64,000 nt of DNA from Verrucomicrobium sp. BvORR106 (GTDB lineage Bacteria; Verrucomicrobiota; Verrucomicrobiia; Verrucomicrobiales; Verrucomicrobiaceae): contig NZ_BATR01000075.1 of the NCBI RefSeq assembly GCF_000739655.1, forward strand, positions 1 through 64,000. Reading direction: 5' to 3'. Shown here piece after piece: positions 46,833-55,699 of the stretch; position 1 is the stretch's first letter; each line of letters begins with the position of its first letter. Both the position numbers and the translations under genes were made by a program. The notes under the pieces were generated by a model. The model saw only the letters and a program-made list of their open reading frames with translations, had not been told where the DNA came from and ran no database searches.

Positions 46833-47396
46833 ATGGCAGGAAGAAACCTATTTCACGAATCCCAGCCTGGAATAAAGATGGCTGGAGCTTCTGGCCCGTG
46901 TGTTTTTATTGCCCACAGGAAGAAGGATCGTGATAAGGCGGTTGAGGTGGGTAGAATAATCAAAACGGCCGACATCGACATCTACTTGGATGAGGATGAT
47001 AAACCGTTGCAAGTCGCGGATGCGGTCAAAGATCATCAGAAAGTGGTCGAGTACATAGAGGCTGGACTGAGTAAAAGTACTCATTTTCTTGGGGTTATCA
47101 CGGACAATACCGTGGGCTCATGGTGGGTTCCGTTTGAGTTTGGAATGGCCAAGAATGTGGGACTGGCGTGCGCACACTTGATTACCAAGGAGGTGAAGGA
47201 GCTGCCTTCCTTCATCCAGGTTTCCAGAATTCTGTGCAACGATGGATTGGTGGTGGCATGGGTAGAATCGCTTAGGCCGTTCTTGAAAGAGGCGACGACA
47301 GGCAAATTGAATCAGGTCCTTACTGAACTGGCGGTGACGCTTTTGCCATTTCTTCCTCAGAGTCGTCCTCTCAGTGATCTCAAATTTGTCGACTAA
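46833..47396 (+). CDS. Stand-alone TIR protein
   Basis: 187 residues from ATG 46833 (an upstream TTG adds four residues). TIR features: CVFIAHRKKDRDKA, IDIYLDEDD, an insertion with KDHQKVVEYIEAGLSKS, LGVITDNT, and SWWVPFEFGMA with the catalytic-site Glu. The first 25 residues are an extension. Size and layout resemble ThsB-type TIR synthases of Thoeris. Divergent from the FxsC-like gene and convergent, 11 bp apart, with the DUF4062-STAND gene. Confidence 0.75.
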   Translation: MAGRNLFHESQPGIKMAGASGPCVFIAHRKKDRDKAVEVGRIIKTADIDIYLDEDDKPLQVADAVKDHQKVVEYIEAGLSKSTHFLGVITDNTVGSWWVPFEFGMAKNVGLACAHLITKEVKELPSFIQVSRILCNDGLVVAWVESLRPFLKEATTGKLNQVLTELAVTLLPFLPQSRPLSDLKFVD

Positions 47397-47407
47397 CCAA
47401 TTCGTCC

Positions 47408-50400
47408 CTAAGCCTCTTTAGCCCGGCTCGCCTTCTCCAGGATCATTCGCAGCCTCGGGTCCGCCACCGCCCCATCCGCTCCCGCGTGCGCTCGTGCAGC
47501 ATCTGCCGCCTCCTGAAGCCGGGCGTTCGCTTCCTCCTCCCGCCCCTGGGCGCGCAGCAGTTCGGAGAGGTTATAGAGGTCAACAGCAATGGCAGGGTGG
47601 GAGTCGCCCAGCGTGGCCTGGTCCGCGGTGATGGCCGCACGGTACAGGTGCCCGGCCCGGCGGAGGCGGCCCATCTGCCAGTAGATCTGCGCCAGATTGC
47701 CCAACCTCGTGCCGAGCCGATGATGGCGGTGCCCCAGGGCCTTGCGGTCAATTGCCATGGCACGGCGCATTGCGAGCCGGGCCGTGCCCTTGTCGCCATC
47801 CTCCTGAAAGACGCGGCTGATGTTGTTCCACGTGGTGGCCAGGTCGGGATGCTCCGGGCCAAGAGTGTCCGTCTGAAGCTGTAGAGCGCGGGAGTTAAGC
47901 CGGAGCGCCTCCGCCAGGTTGCCCTGCTCCCGGGCCACCAGGGCGAGATTGAGGCACGTGGCCGCGATGCGCAGGTGGTCTCCACCGCGCAGCGCCTCAT
48001 CCAGTTGGAGGGCCTTGCGAAGATGCTCCTCCGCCTCCTCCAGGCGGTGCAGATCCAGCAGCACCAGGCCCAGGTTCGCATGGCCATCCGCCACCTCGCT
48101 GTGAGCTTGGCTGTAGGTCTCCTCATCGTTGCCCAGGGATTCCCTCAGCAGACTTTCTGCGGAGGCGAGGTCTCCACGCATCCGCAGCAGCAGGGCCAGA
48201 TTGTTCAAGTCTCGCCCCACGGCCGGATGCTTAAGGCCGAACACGGCCTGGTCCGCCTGCAGCGCCGCGCGAAAGCACGCCTCTGCTTCCTCGAACCGTC
48301 CCAGCTCCTGCAGCGACAGGCCCAGATTGCTCCGCATGATGGACGCCTCCGGGTGATTCGGGCCTCTATTGGGGTGAGCTTCGATGATGGCCAGCGCCTC
48401 CCCGTAGGCAGTGATTGCTTCCTCGTACCTGCCCATGCGCCACAGCAGCACCCCCTGGTTGCTGCGGGTGGAGCCGGGCTGGGGGTCGAGATTGCCCGCG
48501 GGCGGAAGCTGGTCTTCGAGTTCGCGAACCAGGGTCAGGTGGTGCTGTGCTTCAACGTACTTGTGCCTGTCCACATAGAGGGCGGCAAGATTGTTGTGCA
48601 GCGTGGCGGCAAGGCTGAGACTGGTGGCGTCGATTCCCGTAACCATCGACAAAGCACGCTGGTAGTGAGCTAAAGCGATATCGGGAGCATCCAGCCGCTC
48701 TGCCACCGTGCCCAGGTTGGACTCCAGCGAGGCTATTTGCTCATGGAGAGGTGGGCTGCTCCGGTCGTAGAGTCTTAGTGCCCGCTGCATGCAGGCTTGC
48801 GCCTCCAGGTAGGCGGCCTTCCGCATGAGCAGTACGCCGAGCTGACTAAGCAGCCAGGCGGTGGGGCGGGGGATGTCCAGAAGCTCGGCCCAATGGGCCA
48901 GGGCGAGGATGTGAGGGCGCAGAGGCTCCCACACTGGCCAGGCGCGAGGTTCGTGAGGATTGCCGGTGGCAAAGCCACCCACGGCCTCAAGGCAGTCCGT
49001 GATGAAGGGATGTCGGTCCCCTGGCTCAGGCAGGTGGTGACGGGTGACTTCTTGCACCAGGAGGTGGACTTGAACCATGTCTTCTCCCGTGATGCGCAGC
49101 AGGGAGTAGTGCCGCAGTTCAGTCACGGCCAGTGTGGGAGCGGTGTGCCCCACATTCAAGCGGTCAGCCAGAATCCTGGTCATGGTCTCACCGATGAAGA
49201 TGCGACGGGGGGCTGGGTCCGGTGCGAACCAGCAGAGCATCTTCAAGAGTGATCTGGCTCCCTCGCTCAGTTTCTCGAAGCTGGTCGCCCAGGTGGTCAT
49301 GACGCTCCGGGGATAGCGCATGAGGTCTTCGTTGAACCACTTTTGCACCAGGCCGTCCTGCCGCCGCCAGAGTTCGAGGTATTCGTGGAATGTCAGGCCC
49401 TGGACGTTGATGTAGGCGCCGGCCTGTTCCAGAGCCAGGGGGAGGGTGCCCAGTACCTGTGCCAGGGTTGAGGCATTCGGTTCATCCTGACCGGGTTCAT
49501 GTTTGCGGGTGCTGCATTTTTCCAACAGAAAGGCGGTGGCGGCCTCCAGGGCCAGGGGGTGGAGCTCCAGTGCCTGTACGCCCTCCTCCCAGCCTGCCAG
49601 TCGGCTAGTGATGATCACATGGCCCTGGCTCAGGCGAGGCAGCAGGGCGCGTACGGCGGTTGCAGCCTCTTCACTGTCCACGTTGTCCAGGATGAGCAAC
49701 CACCCCGGCTCGCGCTCCAGCCAGTGCACCACGGCTTCGCGCTGGCGTGCTTCGTCCCACTCCGAGGGCGGACTGAGAGCCAGCGCCCGTGGATGTGCTA
49801 GCTGGCTCAGTCCAGCATCCAGGCTGGAGGGAGTGTCCGCTGTGACGAAGAGCACCGCCTGGTATTCGTCTCCATGGGCCAGGGCGTACTCCACTGCCAG
49901 GCGCGTCTTGCCGATGCCACCGAGCCCGTAAAGGGTATGGCTGCCCACGAGGGCGGTCAAATTGCCCTGAGTGTGCAGATGAGAATGCAGGGACTCCATC
50001 GCGGAGTCGCGCCCTTTGAAAAGGGGGCCCAGCGTGCCGTAGGGCAGTGCCACGACCTTGCGGGGCCGCTGGGGGACTTGGGTGGGGAAGTCGATTCTTT
50101 GTATCAACTCCTCGAACTGAGCCAGGTCTGCGAAGCCATGATGCAGCGCGTCCACCTTGGCCCCTGCGACTTCCATACGGTGCCGGGCCTGTAGACGTTG
50201 GCGGTCTTCAGACTCCGGGAGGAGGTGGGCGCCTCCAGCCTCAAACGCTGGCGCGGTCACAAAGACATAGCGGGCCTTGGACAACTGCCGAGCGAACTCC
50301 CACTCGATCTGTGCATAGGAGTGCCGGGGCACCCCTGGGGGAAGGTTTGTGGGTTCGCTCCCGTACCTCGTGCCGACAATGAAAAGCACGGCGTCGCTGA

Positions 50401-50575
50401 TCTGGATGAATTCCCAAAGATGGCGGTTGATCGCCACATAGTCCAGGGTGGCAAATTCCTCTTCGACGATGACCTCCACCCCTCTCTCTTTCAGGATGCG
50501 GGCGGCTGTTGTCCTGCAGTGATGCAGGTCAGCCGTAGTGGAGCTGATGAAAAGGCGAAATGGGCGGGTGGGCAT
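47408..50575 (-). CDS. DUF4062-NB-ARC STAND NTPase-TPR protein (NLR-like)
   Basis: 1055 residues. Residues 5-105 are a DUF4062 domain (RLFISSTTADL, LFIVGTRYG, YAQIEWEFA), a TIR-fold relative used as N-terminal effector. An NB-ARC ATPase follows: LFKGRDSAM, Walker A GLGGIGKTRLA near 214-224, Walker B WLLILDNVD near 295, VIITSRLAGW as the sensor region. TPRs fill about 600-1030, with many 42-residue kinesin-light-chain-like units (LNNLALL, ATCLNLALV). The order matches animal and plant NLRs and the FxsT-type TPR partner of FxS clusters. The FRG gene upstream (50680-51504) is co-oriented, 104 bp away. It may be regulated with the KGGTGR-TIR pair nearby. Confidence 0.85.
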   Translation of the reverse strand: MPTRPFRLFISSTTADLHHCRTTAARILKERGVEVIVEEEFATLDYVAINRHLWEFIQISDAVLFIVGTRYGSEPTNLPPGVPRHSYAQIEWEFARQLSKARYVFVTAPAFEAGGAHLLPESEDRQRLQARHRMEVAGAKVDALHHGFADLAQFEELIQRIDFPTQVPQRPRKVVALPYGTLGPLFKGRDSAMESLHSHLHTQGNLTALVGSHTLYGLGGIGKTRLAVEYALAHGDEYQAVLFVTADTPSSLDAGLSQLAHPRALALSPPSEWDEARQREAVVHWLEREPGWLLILDNVDSEEAATAVRALLPRLSQGHVIITSRLAGWEEGVQALELHPLALEAATAFLLEKCSTRKHEPGQDEPNASTLAQVLGTLPLALEQAGAYINVQGLTFHEYLELWRRQDGLVQKWFNEDLMRYPRSVMTTWATSFEKLSEGARSLLKMLCWFAPDPAPRRIFIGETMTRILADRLNVGHTAPTLAVTELRHYSLLRITGEDMVQVHLLVQEVTRHHLPEPGDRHPFITDCLEAVGGFATGNPHEPRAWPVWEPLRPHILALAHWAELLDIPRPTAWLLSQLGVLLMRKAAYLEAQACMQRALRLYDRSSPPLHEQIASLESNLGTVAERLDAPDIALAHYQRALSMVTGIDATSLSLAATLHNNLAALYVDRHKYVEAQHHLTLVRELEDQLPPAGNLDPQPGSTRSNQGVLLWRMGRYEEAITAYGEALAIIEAHPNRGPNHPEASIMRSNLGLSLQELGRFEEAEACFRAALQADQAVFGLKHPAVGRDLNNLALLLRMRGDLASAESLLRESLGNDEETYSQAHSEVADGHANLGLVLLDLHRLEEAEEHLRKALQLDEALRGGDHLRIAATCLNLALVAREQGNLAEALRLNSRALQLQTDTLGPEHPDLATTWNNISRVFQEDGDKGTARLAMRRAMAIDRKALGHRHHRLGTRLGNLAQIYWQMGRLRRAGHLYRAAITADQATLGDSHPAIAVDLYNLSELLRAQGREEEANARLQEAADAARAHAGADGAVADPRLRMILEKASRAKEA

Positions 50576-50679
50576 GGGGGGGCAGTGATGTCTGCAACGG
50601 AGATCTGTGCAATGTCATGTATGTCGCGCTGCCTAATGGTAGTTCGAGTGAAGCTGACGGACACTTGCAATGTGTCGGT

Positions 50680-51504
50680 TCAACCTCTCGGTTTGTAATG
50701 TCGGGCCAGCCATTTGCACAGTCCATCCAGCCCGGGCATCAATACACGCTCGGTGATGTTTGACTGGTCGAGTTTGTCCCGGACTTCCCACTTCAACCCC
50801 GAAGGAATCACTATCTTGACTGCATCCACTTTGCCAGCCACTTGTGGACGGGCCAACCATTCATTCATTGTTAGAGTTGGGTCGCTCATCACCGAAAAGT
50901 AGGCGAATTGGTTGACTATCCTGTCGTCGATTGATGGGGGCTCAAAGAAGATGACGGCGTCATCCTGAGGTTTGTGCAGCCTGTCCAGCTCCTCAGTGGT
51001 TTTGAGGGTGTCGTAAAGCGTGTCTACGGTAAAAATCTTTGCTCCAAGAGAGTCCAGTGCGGCGGTGAGATGGCTCATTAGAAGGGCGTGGACGTCCGCG
51101 AAGTTCACCTTCCAGATGGATCCGTCCAAGTGGAATTTCGAAAGGTCGGCTGTGGCAAAATGAAGGGCCACCATCGGCGAGTAGGTCCAGTCGAGAAGCC
51201 GGGTTGGCAGCCCATGGTGTTGAGCCACGCTCAACCAATGCCAGTCTGTATCGCGCTCCACCAGATCCCGGTGACCATACTTTTTGAACTGTTTGAGCAA
51301 ATTCTTTTCCATGTTTTCATATGGCTCCCCCAGTCTTGAAAGGCTGTTGTTGAGCTGAAACGAAGCATCGTCGAGCCCGCGATATGCAAAGGTGGAGCGC
51401 CATCGCTTGATTTCGCGGTTCCAGGTCTGGTCAAAAAGTAGATCCTGGAGTTCAGACCAGCTTTCGACGGCTACTGTTTTGATGCCCTTGGATGCCATGC
51501 CCAT
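50680..51504 (-). CDS. FRG-domain protein
   Basis: 274 residues (ATG 51504; a second ATG two codons on). The FRG signature is clear: FAYRG near 38-42, WLSVAQHHGLPTRLLDWT near 91-108, PMVALHFA just after. The rest is alpha-beta without recognised motif. FRG domains (named for the Phe-Arg-Gly motif) occur in toxin and anti-phage settings and are suspected enzymes, with no established reaction that I can cite. It precedes the NLR-like gene on the same strand. Confidence 0.8.
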   Translation of the reverse strand: MGMASKGIKTVAVESWSELQDLLFDQTWNREIKRWRSTFAYRGLDDASFQLNNSLSRLGEPYENMEKNLLKQFKKYGHRDLVERDTDWHWLSVAQHHGLPTRLLDWTYSPMVALHFATADLSKFHLDGSIWKVNFADVHALLMSHLTAALDSLGAKIFTVDTLYDTLKTTEELDRLHKPQDDAVIFFEPPSIDDRIVNQFAYFSVMSDPTLTMNEWLARPQVAGKVDAVKIVIPSGLKWEVRDKLDQSNITERVLMPGLDGLCKWLARHYKPRG

Positions 51505-51820
51505 AGAAAGGGATGATGAAACTGCATGACACGGTGTGTCAAACGAACGTTGGAGGGTTGTTGCTTCAGCGGTCGGTGGCGTTGTGCTGGAGAGTTCGCA
51601 TATCGTGTCTTTGGAATCTGCTAAGACTCAGGCCGTTGAAGGTGGATGCAGGTTCCGGAACCGGCCGAGTGGGGTGGAATCTGTTCTTGGTTATGTTGCG
51701 GCATGCACTAGAAAGTGCCGGCTTGAAAGCTGTGGAGAAAATTTGCTTGATGGAATCATGGAACTCTTGAGGTTGTCGGATGACGGGGTCGCAGGAATGG
51801 TGCCCTGGTCACTGACTCCA

Positions 51821-53059
51821 ATGAAAACTCCTCTCACTGTGATCGTGGTCAGGCAGGGTGCCTCCGGGAGCACCGAGCTCTACACTCAGGCTTTGCGCCG
51901 GGCCTTTCTAGGACTGGATGCAGCGGAGGCTCTAGAGGCACCAGACTACGAATGGATGCATCCTCTTGATTTCAGAGTGTTCACGCAAGCAAGGTCAGAG
52001 GCTCCGCTGGACAGTTCTCTCTTGGAGCCGGATGCCGAACGCAAGTCTCCGATCTGGCGGGATTCTTCGGCGGTGTTGGTGATTGTGCTGTTGTCTGAAG
52101 CGACCTCGCAAGCAGAAGATCTCCTGAGACGATGGGTAAACTTTTCCCAACAGCAGGAGATCACAGACATGAGTGTGCTGGGCATCTCTGTGAGCAGTGC
52201 CCAAGCCCCCCAAATTCGTCAGAATCCGATGCCATCACCAGTGATGCTCCTCGGCCTGGACGATCTGGGGGAACGCGATTTGAGGCAGGACATGCTTTGC
52301 CTCTATGCTCTGGACCAAGCAGTTTGGCTTCTGAACCGAAGGCAGCTGGCCAAATCGCCAGGCAGCGGGGGGCAGCCTCGAATTTTTTTCAGTCACGCAA
52401 AGCGTGATGGAGTGCCTCTGGCCTATTCCCTTAGGGGATGGATGAATGGCCTGTTGAAGAGGTTTCGGTACTTCTATGACACGGATCATCTGGACCTGAA
52501 GGGAGACTTGAGCGCTCAATTGCAGGATGCGGTAGCCGGGTCTGGCTCCATTATAGTAGTGCTGCGAACGGAGGCGTTCGATTCTCGGTATTGGTGTCAG
52601 AAGGAGGTCTACTGGGCGGAGCATCACGGCGTGCCGGTGCTCACGGTGGATGCGCGCTGGAACATTCGCCACAGTCCAGCCGTAATCGGCTTTGATGGCA
52701 CGCCTTCGGTGCGTGTACCCGACGGCAGCCTCACTCGCATCCTGCTGGCGGCCTACCGGGAGGCACTGCGTGTCTATTTGCTGCGTGAGCGGGTTCGGGA
52801 GACAGCGCTGGCAAGTCAGGATTCAGCATCAAGGCGGACGGTGGTGAGCTTTGACGACTGCTCCGTTCTTTCCCGATACCCAACCTTGATCTCTTTGGAG
52901 GCTGCTACGAAGCCGAATCCGGCACCCTGCTATCTTGTCTACCCCAATCCAACCATGCCCGACGAGTTGGAAGTATCAGCGCGCCGGGTGGCGGAAAGCT
53001 TGGTAAAAGGAATCAACCTCGTCTCACTGGATCAGTTCCGCGTCCTCTGCCTCGGCTAA
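51821..53059 (+). CDS. TIR protein with HPLDFR-type N-terminal domain, copy A
   Basis: 412 residues. The frame is open further upstream, but homology to the gene at 58614 fixes the start at ATG 51821 (MKTPLTV against MKSPLSV). Residues 1-150 are a conserved domain without a known name: RRAFLGLD then APDYEWMHPLDFRVF near 42-56, and a VLVIVLLSEA strand. Residues 185-300 are a TIR: PRIFFSHAKRDG, FYDTDHLDLKGD, DSRYWCQKEVYWAEH near 252-266 with the catalytic-site Glu. The tail ends with GINLVSLDQFRVL. The SLOG gene starts 18 bp later, so the two form a bicistron: TIR signal synthase plus SLOG sensor. Confidence 0.8.
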   Translation: MKTPLTVIVVRQGASGSTELYTQALRRAFLGLDAAEALEAPDYEWMHPLDFRVFTQARSEAPLDSSLLEPDAERKSPIWRDSSAVLVIVLLSEATSQAEDLLRRWVNFSQQQEITDMSVLGISVSSAQAPQIRQNPMPSPVMLLGLDDLGERDLRQDMLCLYALDQAVWLLNRRQLAKSPGSGGQPRIFFSHAKRDGVPLAYSLRGWMNGLLKRFRYFYDTDHLDLKGDLSAQLQDAVAGSGSIIVVLRTEAFDSRYWCQKEVYWAEHHGVPVLTVDARWNIRHSPAVIGFDGTPSVRVPDGSLTRILLAAYREALRVYLLRERVRETALASQDSASRRTVVSFDDCSVLSRYPTLISLEAATKPNPAPCYLVYPNPTMPDELEVSARRVAESLVKGINLVSLDQFRVLCLG

Positions 53060-53077
53060 AATCTTGAAGCTGCCCCT

Positions 53078-53911
53078 ATGAGCACTGACAACCGCCTCCT
53101 CGCCGGTAGATGCATCGGCATTTCCATTTCTGAAAGTGAAGATCTCCCCGCGATTGGGCTGGATGCGCGGGCAGTCAATGATTTTACTGTGGATATTTGT
53201 CGGCGCCTCATCGCCCTGGGTGCGTGCGTGGTTTTGGGGCACGACTGGCGGGCTGGCGGAATCATGGAGTCGGTGACTAAGTTTGCACTGGCTTATCGGG
53301 GCGAACATGGGAAGCCCAGTCATCCGTTGATTCAAAACGTTTTGGCAGCTCCGGATATGCCGGGGCTCTCCGAAGATGAGAGAAAGGAACTGCAGTCTTA
53401 TGTCGTCACCAGATCGGTGACATGGGCACCAGAGATTCGAACAGAGAACTCTGAGTCCGAGATCTCCCAGTATTCGAAATCTTTTCATCCGGGGTCAGAG
53501 TCTCGGGCGGCAAATTTGTTCGCCATGAGGTATGAACTGGCCAAGCGCTGTGACATACGGCTTGTCATTGGAGGGCGCATTTTGGGGCATCAGGGCAAAG
53601 TGCCGGGCTTGATTGAAGAGGCCTGGCTCACAATGGAGTCTGGCAAGCCTGTGTTGTGTTCCACTGGGCTGGGAGGGGTGGCGGAGCGTATCGTCGATCC
53701 TTCCCGGAACGAGGAATTACCTTGGGTGTCTCACGCCATGGACATGTTTCGAAAACTCGATCGCTTTCGCGGCCGTTCTGGTCGGGATGCTCTGTGTATT
53801 CCTTCCAATTCTCTGTCTACAGGTGCACTTATTGCTCAAATGGTGAAGGTGCTGCGGTTTCGTGAAGACGCATCACTTGGCGATATGCCATCTTTTCTCA
53901 CAGAAGAGTGA
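53078..53911 (+). CDS. SLOG-domain protein (TIR-associated), copy A
   Basis: 277 residues, 18 bp after its TIR partner. SLOG features: GISISESEDL first strand, CVVLGHDWRAGGIMES, DIRLVIGG, and VPGLIEEAWLTMESGKPVL, the GG..PG..EE pattern that also appears in the fused proteins at 11801 and 40901. SLOG domains bind nucleotides; the ThsA SLOG binds a TIR-made cADPR isomer. No Sir2, nuclease or TM part is attached, so either the SLOG hydrolyses a nucleotide itself or it partners with another effector. Convergent with the phospholipase D genes. Confidence 0.75.
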   Translation: MSTDNRLLAGRCIGISISESEDLPAIGLDARAVNDFTVDICRRLIALGACVVLGHDWRAGGIMESVTKFALAYRGEHGKPSHPLIQNVLAAPDMPGLSEDERKELQSYVVTRSVTWAPEIRTENSESEISQYSKSFHPGSESRAANLFAMRYELAKRCDIRLVIGGRILGHQGKVPGLIEEAWLTMESGKPVLCSTGLGGVAERIVDPSRNEELPWVSHAMDMFRKLDRFRGRSGRDALCIPSNSLSTGALIAQMVKVLRFREDASLGDMPSFLTEE

Positions 53912-53995
53912 TCGAGCGCAGTGTCCAAGGGTGTTGAAAGGCAAAAGACAGGTCGCGCTGTATTGCCTGGAAATATGGGAGCTGTGGCGACGAGT

Positions 53996-54658
53996 CTAGC
54001 TGGTGAAGTACTCCCGGTGGCGGCTGTAGCCGGATTTGCCGAAGTAGCGCTGCCACCAGGTGTCGGTGTCGTCCAGGTACCAGGGCTCAAGGGCGGCGTC
54101 GGCGGGGCGGCTGCCGATCCAGTCCCGGAAGGCGTTGTGCTCCCAGAGGCGCATGAATTCTCCGAGATAGATATCGGCCACGCGCTTGTTGCCGCGGATG
54201 ATGAGCATGTTCTCGTCGTTCTTGTTGGTGGAGGCGGCGCTGAAGTTGGCGGAGCCGGTGACGACGATGGGAGACTCACCGAGGGGATCGATGAGCATGA
54301 ACTTGGTGTGGACGTATTCCACATGGGTGTTGAGCCCGGTGAGTTTCTCCGCGAACCAGCCACCGAGGTCCTGGCGGCGGATGTGATTGCCGACGGCGAA
54401 GCGGTTGACGGCCATCTTGCGCATGGCGAGCATGCGGGCCTCCTCGGCGGGGCGTTTCTCCTTGCGTACGCCGGGGCCCAGTAGCTTCTCGAAGAGGGCG
54501 TAGCGGATGCCGGAGGGGCCGTGGGTGAAGGCTTCGTCGAACACGGCATTCATGCCAAAGGCGAAGGTCATGAACACGGCATGCTTGGCGGCGGCGGCGA
54601 GGTCGGCGTAGAAGGTCAGCGCATCCAGGGTGGACTGGGGGCTGAAGACGGTCGTCAT
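53996..54658 (-). CDS. Phospholipase D-like protein, C-terminal half
   Basis: 220 residues. One HKD motif: YVHTKFMLIDPLGESP (His-x-Lys-x4-Asp) near 113-128 followed by VVTGSANFS. The N-terminus TTVFSPQSTLDALTFYADL is the usual start of the second PLD lobe. Its ATG overlaps the stop of the upstream PLD gene in ATGA (54655-54658). PLD enzymes need two HKD motifs, and the upstream gene supplies the other. Either it works as a hetero-complex or this is one gene split by a frameshift. Confidence 0.75.
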   Translation of the reverse strand: MTTVFSPQSTLDALTFYADLAAAAKHAVFMTFAFGMNAVFDEAFTHGPSGIRYALFEKLLGPGVRKEKRPAEEARMLAMRKMAVNRFAVGNHIRRQDLGGWFAEKLTGLNTHVEYVHTKFMLIDPLGESPIVVTGSANFSAASTNKNDENMLIIRGNKRVADIYLGEFMRLWEHNAFRDWIGSRPADAALEPWYLDDTDTWWQRYFGKSGYSRHREYFTS

Positions 54659-55659
54659 GCCCTGCTCGGGTGGGGGGCGGAGGGGGCGGGGTAGTTCTCA
54701 GTGAGATAGGGGGCCAGTACGGCCTTTTCTGGATTCTTAGAGAGTTGCTCCCAGTAGTCGAGATAGGCTGCGGCAATATCGCTGTTTTCCACGGTGTGGA
54801 CAACGTTGGACTGCCCGTACACGCCACCGAGAGAGAAGTTGGTGGAGCCCAGCAGCACGGCGACGGCCTTTCCTTTCTTCAAAAGGACGATGAACTTGTT
54901 ATGCGAGAGGGCGGCAGGCTTGGGGACGCGCTCTTTGCAGAGTCCTTTGATCTTTGCGCGGACGGCTTCAGCCCGGTTCTCTTCACGAGGGAACTCCTTG
55001 CCGGCGTCGAAGAGGATTTTGACATCTGCACCCAGGTCACGAGCCTTGTCCAGCGCATCTGACACGGAGGGGAGGCGGAATTCATAAGCGCCCACCCGGA
55101 TGCCCCAGGTGTCACCCTGCGCACGGCCGATGAAGTCGATGATGGCCTCATGAGCGCCGCGCGAGAGCCAGCCCCATACGGGGTGGGCCATGTTGTCTTC
55201 CGGGGGCCTTAGTTTGCCAAACCTGCGGGAGTACTCCTGGGAGGCGGTGGCTCCGCGATTGAAGTAGATGCCGTGTTCCTCGCCCTCCGTGGACTCTGCG
55301 TGCAGCGTGACCGAGACTTCGGCATGGGGGATGAGGTTCTGGGGATCTCCCTTGAGGGCGACCACCTTGTAGGTGTACTTGTGCCCGGCCTTGGCGGTGT
55401 AGTCTGACCACCAGAAGTCCTGAATGGGCTGCAGGCGGGTGGAGTGCTTCATGCCTGGGGCGAGGCCGGGGTCAGTCGCCCTGAAGACCTTCATACCCTG
55501 AAGCCAGCCTGCTTCCTGGTCGGTGTGATCTGTGCGGTGGATGGCAAAGCCTTTGAGCCCGGGGCAGTCTGCTTCTCCCAGGGTAAAGGTAAGAAGGACG
55601 ACGTAGGTGCCCGCCACCGCGTGCACGGTGAGTCCATCATGAGTGGCTTTCTTGCGCAT
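54655..55659 (-). CDS. Phospholipase D-like protein, N-terminal half
   Basis: 334 residues. Residues 1-130 are a beta-rich, fibronectin-like pre-domain. Residues 165-310 form a PLD lobe with LSHNKFIVLLKKGKAV (His-x-Lys) near 250-266 and LLGSTNFS. The last 20 residues are Pro/Ala-rich and encoded by G/C homopolymer runs before the TGA that overlaps the next gene's ATG. PLD-family proteins with this pre-domain normally continue into a second HKD lobe. It follows the YukJ-family gene by 40 bp. The target may be nucleic acid or phospholipid. Confidence 0.75.
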   Translation of the reverse strand: MRKKATHDGLTVHAVAGTYVVLLTFTLGEADCPGLKGFAIHRTDHTDQEAGWLQGMKVFRATDPGLAPGMKHSTRLQPIQDFWWSDYTAKAGHKYTYKVVALKGDPQNLIPHAEVSVTLHAESTEGEEHGIYFNRGATASQEYSRRFGKLRPPEDNMAHPVWGWLSRGAHEAIIDFIGRAQGDTWGIRVGAYEFRLPSVSDALDKARDLGADVKILFDAGKEFPREENRAEAVRAKIKGLCKERVPKPAALSHNKFIVLLKKGKAVAVLLGSTNFSLGGVYGQSNVVHTVENSDIAAAYLDYWEQLSKNPEKAVLAPYLTENYPAPSAPHPSRA

Positions 55660-55699
55660 GGGTGGTGAGAAGTTAAGAGTTAAGAGTTAAGAGGTGGGC

